IMG/VR virus record: IMGVR_UViG_3300035682_001501 | Location: 1 to 36,392 of that record | Length of the DNA stretch: 36,392 nucleotides | Strand: one strand, 5' to 3' | Source of the DNA: a virus | Shown here: piece by piece, positions 14,848-21,709 of the stretch | Numbering within the stretch: position 1 is the first letter of the stretch | Layout: each line of letters starts with the position of its first letter | Position numbers and translations under genes: made by a program | The notes under the pieces: model-generated | The model's input: only the letters and a program-made list of their open reading frames with translations | Databases searched by the model: none | What the model was told of the DNA's origin: nothing

Positions 14848-15846
14848 ATGAAATTATGGGATCTTTTGGAAAACTCCTCTCTCCTGCAGCCTGGCGAGAA
14901 AAAAATCAGAGATGATCTATCTCTACGCAGAGCACAAGACATCCAGAATAAAATTGATCAACTGCTGGACAGTTTGGCATCCAGCGAAAGTTTGAGCAGC
15001 ATGTTCCAGAAAGATCAACAATTACAGGACAGTCTGGAAAAACTCAAGAAACGCATTGATCTCAAGGTGTCCTATTTGCAACGCATGCAACTGCGTCCTG
15101 ACAACGGTATGACCAGAATGTTTGCCATTCTGGACAGAGAGTGCAGTGACTTCCTGCCTGTGATGAAAGTCACTGGCAAAATGTTGTACAGAGGGTTGAG
15201 AACAGATGTGAGTGTTTTTGAAGGTCGCAGCAGAGAAGACAGAGCACCCAAGGACAGCAGAACAGAGATCAGCAACAGACTGGATCAAGCTCTGAGAAAC
15301 CATGGCTTCCAAGCACTGAGAAGCAACAGCATTTTCACCACCACCAGTCGTGATTTTGCCAGTAATTATGGTAGCCACATATATTGTATTTTTCCCAAGA
15401 ATGGAGTTCATGTGCTCACCACAAATGTCGGGGATTTGATACTCAGCAGTTATGATTCACTTGTGGGTGCTGGCTGGCAGGACAATTTCATGATCTCATT
15501 GAGAAATTGGTTGATGGATAATGTGCCGGAATGGCGAGATACTCCCCTGGGCAAGGAAATCAGTGGGTACAATTATGATGATGATGTGTTTTGGGAAATC
15601 CAGAACAATTTCAACGATGGCAATCCTCTAAAATTACCAGATGAGTTCAACAAAACCAAAGAGGATTTGCTCTCAGATGAGGCTATCATGAACCACCTGG
15701 AACCCAGATCAGACGATCTGGAAAATGCCATGATAGATGGCAGAGAAATTCTCATCAATGGCGAATATTGGGCCCTGAGATTGGATCAATGGAAACAATA
15801 TATTATTGATCGCTACCTGGAAGGCAACGATCCAAACCCTTGGTAG
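14848..15846 (+). CDS. ART-like late phage protein, paralogue 2 (332 aa)
   Basis: The start at 14848 gives MKLWDLLENSSLLQPGEKK; a GTG at 14836 is possible but less likely. It is a clear paralogue of the preceding gene over its full length (LEKLKKRIDLKVSYLQRMQ, then LDRECSDF). The putative catalytic set is complete here: MLYRGLR (Arg), RSNSIFTTTS (Ser-Thr-Ser-like) and EILINGEYWAL (Glu pair). That is the R-S-E order of mono-ADP-ribosyltransferases. Such proteins in T4-type phages can be packaged in the head and injected to modify host proteins; whether this one is cannot be seen. It is followed 3 nt later by a convergent kinase gene. Confidence 0.72.
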   Translation: MKLWDLLENSSLLQPGEKKIRDDLSLRRAQDIQNKIDQLLDSLASSESLSSMFQKDQQLQDSLEKLKKRIDLKVSYLQRMQLRPDNGMTRMFAILDRECSDFLPVMKVTGKMLYRGLRTDVSVFEGRSREDRAPKDSRTEISNRLDQALRNHGFQALRSNSIFTTTSRDFASNYGSHIYCIFPKNGVHVLTTNVGDLILSSYDSLVGAGWQDNFMISLRNWLMDNVPEWRDTPLGKEISGYNYDDDVFWEIQNNFNDGNPLKLPDEFNKTKEDLLSDEAIMNHLEPRSDDLENAMIDGREILINGEYWALRLDQWKQYIIDRYLEGNDPNPW

Positions 15847-15849
15847 TGA

Positions 15850-16500
15850 TTATTTGGGTGGTTGACCAACAAGTTTTTGACTAGCCATCCATTGTTGTGC
15901 AATGGGAGAGCTGGGCGGAGATTTAATCCAACGCAGCACACTTCTTTGTATTCTGTCCAGCTTGGGTTGTTCACCACTGTTATCCACAAACCAATAATGA
16001 TCACCAAACATTTCCACATAGTGTTTGGTGTTATCTTTGAGAGCCTGATAGCGTTTGGTTATTTCCTCTTCGGGAACTTCGCGCCCAGTGAGATGAGCTC
16101 TGCTGGCTACTCTGTTCATGGCCACATCCAAGGGTGTCCACACATGCACCATGCCCACATCATAACCCATGTCCTGTAGCTGATGAGTGGTTTCCTTGAT
16201 GCTGGACAACCACCAGGCAGTGGTGTCCCAAATTAAGCCCAGTCTTTGATCCATGTAACTCTGGCGTTGTTTGCGAACAATCTCACCATATTTCTGATAG
16301 TCACCTTCTCTGCCCAGCTTGATCCAGGCAGCACGGATTTCATCAGCATCCACAGTTTTGAAGCCCAGGCCTCCAAATAGGATTCTTCTCACAGTACTCT
16401 TGCCACTGCCGGGGCTGCCAGCCATGAACACTGCCTTGAAAATGCCCACATCGTGAACACCTTCTTGAATAACTGGGGATTGCAAAACATCGTATCTCAT
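15850..16500 (-). CDS. P-loop kinase (zeta-toxin/polynucleotide-kinase-like)
   Basis: 216 aa. Walker A is MAGSPGSGKST (residues ~25-35), followed by GGLGFKTVDADEIRAAWIKLG, a central D-T-T-A-W-W motif (GLIWDTTAWWLSS) and a lid with RVASRAHLTGREVPEEEITK. This is the layout of zeta-toxin/PNK-type phage kinases that phosphorylate small molecules or nucleic acid ends. The substrate is unknown. ATG 16500 lies exactly 6 nt after a perfect TATAAATA and has no Shine-Dalgarno, so the mRNA may be leaderless. Open frame upstream of 16500 belongs to the opposite-strand gene. Confidence 0.82.
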   Translation of the reverse strand: MRYDVLQSPVIQEGVHDVGIFKAVFMAGSPGSGKSTVRRILFGGLGFKTVDADEIRAAWIKLGREGDYQKYGEIVRKQRQSYMDQRLGLIWDTTAWWLSSIKETTHQLQDMGYDVGMVHVWTPLDVAMNRVASRAHLTGREVPEEEITKRYQALKDNTKHYVEMFGDHYWFVDNSGEQPKLDRIQRSVLRWIKSPPSSPIAQQWMASQKLVGQPPK

Positions 16501-16505
16501 GTGTT

Positions 16506-16513
16506 TATTTATA
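16506..16513 (-). promoter_or_regulatory. Late promoter TATAAATA placing the start on the ATG
   Basis: A perfect T4-late octamer on the minus strand, TATAAATA-AACAC-ATG. With the last A at -6, +1 equals base 16500, the A of the kinase ATG. Confidence 0.75.
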
Positions 16514-16514
16514 G

Positions 16515-16542
16515 TTGACCTAACAATCTTTTGTGCATAATT
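16515..16542 (+). promoter_or_regulatory. Possible early-type promoter, divergent
   Basis: TTGACC, 16-nt spacer ending in TGC, ATAATT (or CATAAT one base earlier). It is back to back with the late promoter of the kinase and serves the gene at 16549. Confidence 0.45.
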
Positions 16543-16548
16543 ATTGGC

Positions 16549-16875
16549 ATGAATACTTGGCCTCCGTTGTATAAGACCGATCCTCAGGGAGTTTTTGACG
16601 TCACCTATGAATTCACAGAACCGCTCACAGCCAAACAACAGGAAACCATGGGGGGATGGTTGAGCAATCACTGCACACACAACTTTATATTCATCAAGAT
16701 AACTGATCAAATAATTGCAGGTGGTTATGGCAACAACAGTGTTGCCTGGGCAAATAGGCAACTCAAAAGCAACAGTATCCACAATCAAAAATTCCACAAA
16801 TGGGAAATTCGCATGTTTGATCAGGATTCCAGCATTTTTGAAATGGTTTGGGGAAATTTACTCAGCCTAGATTGA
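16549..16875 (+). CDS. Hypothetical protein, 108 aa
   Basis: The start at 16549 (MNTWPPLYKTDPQGVFDV) is preferred to 16531, which would lie inside the predicted promoter. The protein has a strand-rich pattern (HNFIFIKITDQIIAGGYG, KWEIRMFDQD) and no recognised domain. There is no clear Shine-Dalgarno, and the leader would be very short. The stop lies inside the TTGACT of the next promoter. Confidence 0.6.
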   Translation: MNTWPPLYKTDPQGVFDVTYEFTEPLTAKQQETMGGWLSNHCTHNFIFIKITDQIIAGGYGNNSVAWANRQLKSNSIHNQKFHKWEIRMFDQDSSIFEMVWGNLLSLD

Positions 16876-16900
16876 CTTTGTAGACTAGATTATGTAAATA
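16872..16900 (+). promoter_or_regulatory. hsp20 promoter, TTGACT plus TAAATA
   Basis: TTGACT, 17-nt spacer, TAAATA. The -10 doubles as a late-type TAAATA box, so the site could be read by both the host and the late polymerase. The predicted start is near 16906, exactly at the first leader hairpin. Confidence 0.6.
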
Positions 16901-16906
16901 ATTCAT

Positions 16907-16979
16907 GTGAACATAGTGTTCACAGTGAGTGCCTAATGAGGGCTCACATATAAATCTCGCTTTATCAAGGAGAATCAAC
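16907..16979 (+). promoter_or_regulatory. ROSE-like RNA thermometer in the hsp20 leader
   Basis: Three stem-loops fit into the predicted leader. First is GTGAACA-TAG-TGTTCAC (16907-16923). Second is GTGAG...CTCAC with a further GCC/GGC pairing (16925-16947). Third, at 16955-16973, TCTC-g-CTT pairs with AAGGAGA and hides the whole Shine-Dalgarno with one bulged G and a 4-nt loop. The pairing UCGCU against AGGA with the G bulged is the hallmark of ROSE elements (UYGCU), the heat-opened switches before small heat-shock genes of proteobacteria. Recognised by pattern, not by folding software. Confidence 0.65.
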
Positions 16980-17450
16980 ATGCGTACAGCGACACTTTCA
17001 CTCGACAAGTATCTGGATGAACTCATGCGTGACCTCAACAGGTTCGCAGTGGGATATGAACCCACTTTCCGTGTTCTGGATCACATCCGCCACAACAGCA
17101 ATCAGGGCTTTCCCCCATATGATCTAGAAAAGATCAGCGACACTGAATTCCGCCTCAGCATGGCTGTGGCAGGATACAGTGCTGAAGATTTGGACATCAC
17201 AGAACATGATGGTGTGCTCACTGTCACAGGCAGAGTACAAAAGGATGATGCCAGGACCTTCCTGCACAAGGGCATCGCAGGCAGAAACTTCACCAGAATC
17301 TTCTACCTGGATCAATATGTGTATGTGACTGACAGTGATCTCAACAACGGGGTCTTGACCATCAATTTCCGCAAGGAAATTCCCGAAGCTCTCAAGCCAC
17401 GCAAAATTGCCATTGGCAATGCACTTGCCTCACCAGCCATACAAGGCTGA
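16980..17450 (+). CDS. Small heat-shock protein Hsp20 (IbpA type)
   Basis: 156 aa. The start at 16980 follows AAGGAG by 7 nt; the frame further upstream is leader. The N-terminal arm (LDKYLDELMRDLNRFAVGYE) leads to an alpha-crystallin domain: FPPYDLEKISDTEFRLSMAV, GYSAEDLDITEHDGVLTVTG, IAGRNFTRIFYLDQYVYV and the closing GVLTINFRKEIPEALKPRKI. The C-terminal I-x-I-type anchor is present as KIAI. It resembles IbpA-class proteins of proteobacteria and the Hsp20 of T4-like cyanophages. It likely protects newly made phage proteins from aggregation. The leader looks like a thermometer. Confidence 0.92.
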   Translation: MRTATLSLDKYLDELMRDLNRFAVGYEPTFRVLDHIRHNSNQGFPPYDLEKISDTEFRLSMAVAGYSAEDLDITEHDGVLTVTGRVQKDDARTFLHKGIAGRNFTRIFYLDQYVYVTDSDLNNGVLTINFRKEIPEALKPRKIAIGNALASPAIQG

Positions 17451-17465
17451 TCCTGAGCCATGCAA

Positions 17466-17495
17466 GGGGAGGATGCAAATCCTCCTCCTTTTCTT
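17466..17495 (+). terminator. Rho-independent terminator after hsp20
   Basis: GGAGGAT, loop GCAA, ATCCTCC, followed by TCCTTTTCTTT. It has the same GCAA loop as the hairpin at 13738. Confidence 0.8.
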
Positions 17496-17549
17496 TGACT
17501 TGACTGTGACATTCAGTTTACAGTTGTGATACAAACAGGGAAACAACAA

Positions 17550-18074
17550 ATGAAAGTATTGAATATTTTTGGAGGTCCCGGAACTGGCAAGAGTACCAAT
17601 GCGGCTGGGCTGTTTTATCACATGAAATCAGTGGGTATTGAGTGTGAGTTAATTCAGGAATATGCCAAGGACCTCACCTGGGAACGACGATACAACATCT
17701 TGGAAGATCAGATCTATGTGTTTGCCAAACAGCAGAGGCGCATAGCCAGGTTGGTGGAACACAATCTTGATTGGGTGATCACTGACAGTCCCATCCCCCT
17801 GGGCCTGGTTTATGTGAAACCCAACACGCTGGGAGACAATTTCAGCAACCTGGTCATGGAAGTTTTCAACAGATACCACAACATAAATTTTCTGTTGACC
17901 AGGAACTTTGCCTACAATCCAGTGGGCAGAAATCAGGATGAACACGAGGCTAGAGAATTTGACACCCTGGTGAGAAATTTGCTGGACATCTATGATATTC
18001 CCTACAGCAGCATTGTGGGTGGTGAGCCAGCTGTGGACACAATCTGGCAAGCCATACAACCACATTTGACATAA
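17550..18074 (+). CDS. P-loop NTPase, T4-type phage family
   Basis: 174 aa. The start at 17550 (MKVLNIFGGPGTGKSTNAAG) has Walker A at the very N-terminus and follows GGGAAA. Further landmarks are LIQEYAKDLTWERR, VFAKQQRRIARLVE, VITDSPIPLGLVY (Walker-B-like TDSP) and NPVGRNQDEHEA. This order is typical of a widespread, uncharacterised T4-type phage ATPase/kinase family. It probably phosphorylates a small substrate; the real role is unknown. Confidence 0.82.
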   Translation: MKVLNIFGGPGTGKSTNAAGLFYHMKSVGIECELIQEYAKDLTWERRYNILEDQIYVFAKQQRRIARLVEHNLDWVITDSPIPLGLVYVKPNTLGDNFSNLVMEVFNRYHNINFLLTRNFAYNPVGRNQDEHEAREFDTLVRNLLDIYDIPYSSIVGGEPAVDTIWQAIQPHLT

Positions 18075-18094
18075 TCAGCTCACACGATTATCAT
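18066..18094 (+). promoter_or_regulatory. Early-type promoter for clpS-dut
   Basis: TTGACA, 17-nt spacer, TATCAT. The -35 lies inside the last codons of the preceding gene. The predicted start is near 18101, just before AGGAG and the GTG of clpS. Confidence 0.65.
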
Positions 18095-18115
18095 TAGCCT
18101 AGCAGGAGACAACCC

Positions 18116-18436
18116 GTGAGTAATAGTCAATCAACAACACAAACTGTAGAGAAAACCACCACCAAGGTGCAGCCTCCCAGCATGTTTGATGTTATTTTTT
18201 ACAACGACAACAAAACCTATTTTGAGTTTGTTGTGCTGATCCTCATGCAATTTTTCAACAAAGATCTGGATCAAGCAACAGAAATCACACATTTGATTCA
18301 CCAAAAGGGCAGAGCACCAGTGGCCACCTACACGTATGAAGTGGCTGCTGCCAAGCGTGATGAAACTGTGGCCACAGCCAGGGCCAATGGTCATCCCCTG
18401 CGTGTGGAAATTGAACCCCAGGGAGAACAATCATGA
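18116..18436 (+). CDS. clpS: ClpS-like protease adaptor
   Basis: 106 aa, GTG start 7 nt after AGGAG. After a disordered N-terminal ~20 residues the ClpS fold is plain: PSMFDVIFYNDNKTYFEFVV (usual VNDDyTpMEFV), FFNKDLDQATEITHLIHQKG and TYTYEVAAAKRDETVATARA. ClpS delivers N-end-rule substrates to ClpA (or ClpC). The His of the substrate pocket is kept (LIHQKG), the second Asp of NDD is Asn, and the usual gate Met is Phe, so substrate preference may be changed. It overlaps dut by ATGA. With the phage ClpX it suggests redirected proteolysis. Confidence 0.88.
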   Translation: MSNSQSTTQTVEKTTTKVQPPSMFDVIFYNDNKTYFEFVVLILMQFFNKDLDQATEITHLIHQKGRAPVATYTYEVAAAKRDETVATARANGHPLRVEIEPQGEQS

Positions 18437-18945
18437 CACCCACTCTCAAGATCTACAAGACCCAACCACATGCTGTTCTGCCCACAAGAGCAACTGAACA
18501 GGCAGCCTGTTGGGATATCAGTGCATGTTTGACTGATAATGAATGGGTCAAGATCTTTAATCAATATAATGAAAACGCCAGCAGCAGAGTGAGCAATCAA
18601 AAAATCGAACTGTGGGGTGGTCATAGAATGCTGGTGCCCACTGGCTTGATTTTTGAGATTCCAGAGGGATATAGTCTGAGAATTCATCCCAGAAGCGGAT
18701 TAAGTGTGAAAACGGGCATCAACCTCATCAATTGTCAAGGTGTGATTGACAGCGACTATTACCATGAAACATTTGTTGCCTTGGTAAACAATACAGAAAT
18801 GAGTTTTGAAATCAAACATGGTGACAGAATTGCTCAGTGTGAACTGGTGCCTGTGCAACAGATGATTGTGGAAGAAACTGCCACCAAGCCAGAAGCACGT
18901 ACCAGCCGAACAGGGGGATTTGGCAGCACTGGCATCACCTCATGA
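18433..18945 (+). CDS. dut: dUTPase
   Basis: 170 aa. It splits dUTP to dUMP and PPi, keeping uracil out of DNA. All five trimeric-dUTPase motifs appear in order: ATEQAACWDISA, HPRSGLSVKTG, NCQGVIDSDYY (catalytic Asp), HGDRIAQCELVPV and the C-terminal RTGGFGSTG. An insert of ~20 residues after motif 1 (NEWVKIFNQYNENASSRVSN) lengthens it. It overlaps clpS upstream and the lipoprotein gene downstream by ATGA. Confidence 0.95.
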   Translation: MTPTLKIYKTQPHAVLPTRATEQAACWDISACLTDNEWVKIFNQYNENASSRVSNQKIELWGGHRMLVPTGLIFEIPEGYSLRIHPRSGLSVKTGINLINCQGVIDSDYYHETFVALVNNTEMSFEIKHGDRIAQCELVPVQQMIVEETATKPEARTSRTGGFGSTGITS

Positions 18946-19184
18946 TGCGTGCGGTTGCACTGTTGTCATTGCTGATGATGTCAGCATGCGTGGGCTATGT
19001 GGCACCTGTGCCCAGAGTGTATGTGCCTCCACCAGTGTATGTTGTGCCACCTCCCAGAGTGTATGTGCCTCCACCAGTGTATGTTGTGCCACCTCCCAGA
19101 GTGTATGTGCCTCCACCCAGACCTATTCCTATGTATCCCAGATACAATCCAGGATATTACAACAACCCCTACAGGAGATTTTGA
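18942..19184 (+). CDS. Proline/tyrosine-rich lipoprotein, 80 aa
   Basis: MMRAVALLSLLMMSAC is a lipoprotein signal with Cys16. The mature protein is almost entirely PPxYVPPP-type repeats (RVYVPPPVYVVPPP twice and a partial third), ending PRYNPGYYNNPYRRF. Such proteins can span or coat the outer membrane inner face; here spanin or envelope roles are guesses. The DNA carries a 42-bp tandem repeat (19011-19117), so length can vary by slippage. The start overlaps the dut stop (ATGA). Confidence 0.78.
   Translation: MMRAVALLSLLMMSACVGYVAPVPRVYVPPPVYVVPPPRVYVPPPVYVVPPPRVYVPPPRPIPMYPRYNPGYYNNPYRRF
19011..19117 (+). repeat. 42-bp tandem repeat inside the lipoprotein gene, about 2.5 copies
   Basis: The units begin at 19011, 19053 and 19095 (CCCAGAGTGTATGTGCCTCC is the head of each). 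Copies 1 and 2 are identical, implying recent duplication. Each unit encodes 14 residues, so copy-number change keeps the frame. Confidence 0.9.
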
Positions 19185-19186
19185 CT

Positions 19187-19603
19187 GTGAGTCTTCCCTA
19201 TGCAGAACAAATTCTGAGTGACGCTCAGAAAAACCAATATTTTGTGCAATATTTCATCAGAGACCTGAATTTTGATAGTGATAACCTCATGCGTCAAATG
19301 GAATGGTTTCAAACTCGCAATCTAATTGTACAGGAAGTGCAAACTGTGCATTTCTGTGAAGCCCATACTGGCTTTTTTCATGTGAGGTTTTCAGGTGCCG
19401 ATGATCCCAGGCTTGCAGAATACAGTCAAACCTTTGAAGATAATCAGGGCATGAGTTTGCTGCCTGATCAGTATCAGATGTATGAATGGAGTTATTCAGC
19501 CTGGATGCAAGAAGGTGGTAGAGATGCCTATCAGGAGCATTTGGACAGTCTCAATGTCACCAGATTCCCCACCCAACAGGGCGATATTGTGGGTCCCACT
19601 TGA
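19187..19603 (+). CDS. Hypothetical protein, 138 aa
   Basis: GTG start 11 nt after AGGAG; a TTG at 19181 is an alternative. The product (MSLPYAEQILSDAQKNQYFV, then RQMEWFQTRNLIVQEVQTVH) is soluble, acidic and of unknown family. The stop lies just inside a TTGACA promoter. Confidence 0.65.
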   Translation: MSLPYAEQILSDAQKNQYFVQYFIRDLNFDSDNLMRQMEWFQTRNLIVQEVQTVHFCEAHTGFFHVRFSGADDPRLAEYSQTFEDNQGMSLLPDQYQMYEWSYSAWMQEGGRDAYQEHLDSLNVTRFPTQQGDIVGPT

Positions 19604-19637
19604 CATAGTGGGATTGTGTGCTAGTATTAGCACACAA
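19600..19637 (+). promoter_or_regulatory. Early-type promoter with palindrome over the -10
   Basis: TTGACA, 16-nt spacer ending TGC, TAGTAT. The -10 lies in the centre of a perfect 10-bp inverted repeat (TTGTGTGCTA, GTAT, TAGCACACAA; 19614-19637). The placement fits a repressor operator or a 5' hairpin in the mRNA. Confidence 0.65.
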
Positions 19638-19652
19638 TAAGGAACCACTGAG

Positions 19653-19901
19653 ATGAACAGAATGATCAAATATATTGTCTATGAGACTGATCTTGCAGAC
19701 ACATGCGTGATGTTCCCTACCTGGGTCAGTCATGCTCAAATGGCTGCCAATCTGGGCCATGTGCTGGGTGCTGGATTTGTCAACATCACTGTGAACACAG
19801 ACGGTGAAGTGCATTTTGAGGCCCATGGTAGCAGCACCAGCCTGGGTGTCTGCAGCCGTCCTGAAGATACTGCACTGCTCAACTCTCAGTTTGGCAAGTA
19901 A
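19653..19901 (+). CDS. Hypothetical protein, 82 aa
   Basis: A small protein (MNRMIKYIVYETDLADTCVM) with a mixed alpha/beta look and no known motif. AAGGAA lies 10 nt before the ATG, directly behind a promoter, so it is probably a real early gene. Confidence 0.7.
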   Translation: MNRMIKYIVYETDLADTCVMFPTWVSHAQMAANLGHVLGAGFVNITVNTDGEVHFEAHGSSTSLGVCSRPEDTALLNSQFGK

Positions 19902-19907
19902 AAACTG

Positions 19908-19951
19908 TTGACACACCCAGCCTGGGTGTCACCCAGGCTGGGTGTTATCAT
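19908..19951. promoter_or_regulatory. Palindrome of four 7-bp units between TTGACA and TATCAT
   Basis: CACCCAG-C-CTGGGTG-T-CACCCAG-G-CTGGGTG is a perfect 15-bp inverted repeat whose arms are themselves palindromic. TTGACA lies right before it and TGT-TATCAT right after, 32 nt apart, double the normal spacer. It may be a terminator for the 82-aa gene and a control element for the AAA gene at 19985. Confidence 0.6.
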
Positions 19952-19984
19952 ACACATATTAGCAATCCAACAAGGACCTACAAA

Positions 19985-21709
19985 GTGACCAAGACTGTAA
20001 CACTAGAGACTGTTCCCATGGAAATCAAGTCTGCCAAGACCGCCAAGTCTGCCAAAACCGCTGCTACACGCGCCTACAATCTGGTAACCACAGAAGATGG
20101 TGGTGAAAAGATGGTTGAACTCAAGAACGACCGATTGATTACTGCTCTTCGAGATTGCACTCGTGAGATCCCCAACCTGTATGATCGCGAACCTGTTGTG
20201 AGCATTGCAGATCTGTTCTATGAGCTCTCCAGTCTGGAACATGAGCTGCAACACAACAGTCGCACTCCTGGTCTGCGAGACCTGGTGAACCTGGTGCGCG
20301 CTGAAAATCAGCAGTACTTGGAGCAGGTGAACAACATGGTGACCCGTGGTGTGCTGAACTTTGCAGGCCTGCGCATGCTGCTGTCTCCTGGCAAGGAGAT
20401 TGTGATCCATGGCAATCATCTGCAGGGTGCTCGCATCTGTGATGTCACCTATCGCTCCAGCTTTTTTGGCACCTACCTGGAAGTGGAATACGAATACATC
20501 ACCTGCACTGGCAACAAGTTTGGCATTGCTCGTGACAGTGCTCAGGTGGATGCCTTCAAGGGCGTCAAGGACATCAACAGCCTCAACATCACACTGATCA
20601 CCGAGGCACAGAAGCGAGAGCTTGCCCAGCGTGGTGCAGCGTATGAAAAGCTGGCAGTGGGCAGCCACTACAAGCAGTTCACTGGTCACATGGATGTCAA
20701 GAAGTGGTCGTATTGGACGCCCATGCGTGCCACTGGCCGCATCATGGTGGACCTCACCACCTACGATCAGTTCCAGGATGGTGGCCGCATGCGACGCAAC
20801 AGCGAAAACAACACCATGGCCACCATTCCTGCAGATCAGCTGTGGATGACTGACCCTTACGTTCAGGGCTTCAGCTTCATGGCCAAGCAGTGGGGACGTT
20901 TTGCAGTGAGTGACATAACTGACATTGAGTTCCGCACGGAGGCATATGATCAGCTGGTGATGGATCCTGAGAAGAAGGCCATGATCCGTGCCCTGGTGGA
21001 AGACAACAGTGGCGGGTTCAGCGATATCATCAGCGGCAAGGGCGGTGGTTGCATCTTCCTGTTGCATGGTGATCCTGGTGTGGGCAAGACCCTCACAGCA
21101 GAAAGTGTGAGCGAACTGCTCCAGCGTCCGCTCTACAGCGTGGCAGTAGGCGAGCTGGGCACAGACACTGCTCAGCTGGAGAAGAGCCTGCGTCAGATCC
21201 TGGATGTGGCTCAGATCTGGAATGCTGTGATCCTCATCGACGAGGCTGACATCTTCCTGGAGAAGCGCGGACATGGTGATATTATGCGCAACAGTTGCGT
21301 CAGTGTATTTTTGAGGTTGACTGAATACCATCAGGATGTGATGTTCCTCACCACAAACCGGGTTACTGAATTTGATCCTGCATTTTATAGCAGAATCAGT
21401 GTTGCGCTCAAATACGACAAGTTGACACCTCTTAACCGACGTCAGGTATGGCAGAACCTACTCTCAGCATCTGGTATGCCCACAAATATTGATGTGGACA
21501 AACTGTGCGTTCATGAGATTAATGGGCGGCAAATTAAGAATTCCATCAGACTGGCTCGAAGCTTGGCCAAGAGTCAGGGAGTGGAAGTCTCCACTGAACA
21601 CCTTGAACAAGTATTACTCATGAGTGCTCAGTTTTTGGAAGACATCAAATACCCTTGTTTATCCTGCGTCCGGGAGACCAACCATCTCCCGGACATTCTA
21701 TACTCATGA
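19985..21709 (+). CDS. Large AAA ATPase with N-terminal regulatory domain, replaced 3' end
   Basis: 574 aa, GTG start. A helical N-terminal part (residues ~45-210) and a middle domain (YKQFTGHMDVKKWSYW, GRIMVDLTTYDQF, LWMTDPYVQGFSFMAKQWGR) precede one AAA module: Walker A HGDPGVGKTLTA near 360, Walker B AVILIDEADIF near 410, and LTTNRVTEFDPAFYSRISV with the Arg finger. The middle domain plus AAA module resembles a family best known from fungal AAA proteins of unknown function, and also seen in phages. From about 21275 codon use switches from G/C-ending to AT-rich codons, and the C-terminal ~20 residues run antisense into homing endonuclease 3. The 3' third is probably a recoded replacement. 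Confidence 0.85.
   Translation: MTKTVTLETVPMEIKSAKTAKSAKTAATRAYNLVTTEDGGEKMVELKNDRLITALRDCTREIPNLYDREPVVSIADLFYELSSLEHELQHNSRTPGLRDLVNLVRAENQQYLEQVNNMVTRGVLNFAGLRMLLSPGKEIVIHGNHLQGARICDVTYRSSFFGTYLEVEYEYITCTGNKFGIARDSAQVDAFKGVKDINSLNITLITEAQKRELAQRGAAYEKLAVGSHYKQFTGHMDVKKWSYWTPMRATGRIMVDLTTYDQFQDGGRMRRNSENNTMATIPADQLWMTDPYVQGFSFMAKQWGRFAVSDITDIEFRTEAYDQLVMDPEKKAMIRALVEDNSGGFSDIISGKGGGCIFLLHGDPGVGKTLTAESVSELLQRPLYSVAVGELGTDTAQLEKSLRQILDVAQIWNAVILIDEADIFLEKRGHGDIMRNSCVSVFLRLTEYHQDVMFLTTNRVTEFDPAFYSRISVALKYDKLTPLNRRQVWQNLLSASGMPTNIDVDKLCVHEINGRQIKNSIRLARSLAKSQGVEVSTEHLEQVLLMSAQFLEDIKYPCLSCVRETNHLPDILYS

Noticed and set aside
13695-16240. 15-nt match (CCCAAATTAAGCCCA) between the gap after bS21 and the kinase gene
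   Set aside because: Single short match, one copy within coding sequence; likely chance.
16501-16797. Upstream extension of the kinase frame on the minus strand
   Set aside because: It crosses the late promoter and is antisense to the 108-aa gene; the kinase match begins only after 16500.
18866-19186. Long frame overlapping dut and the lipoprotein gene, joined to the 138-aa gene
   Set aside because: The overlapped part is a Cys-rich shadow of the repeat; real coding starts at the GTG at 19187.
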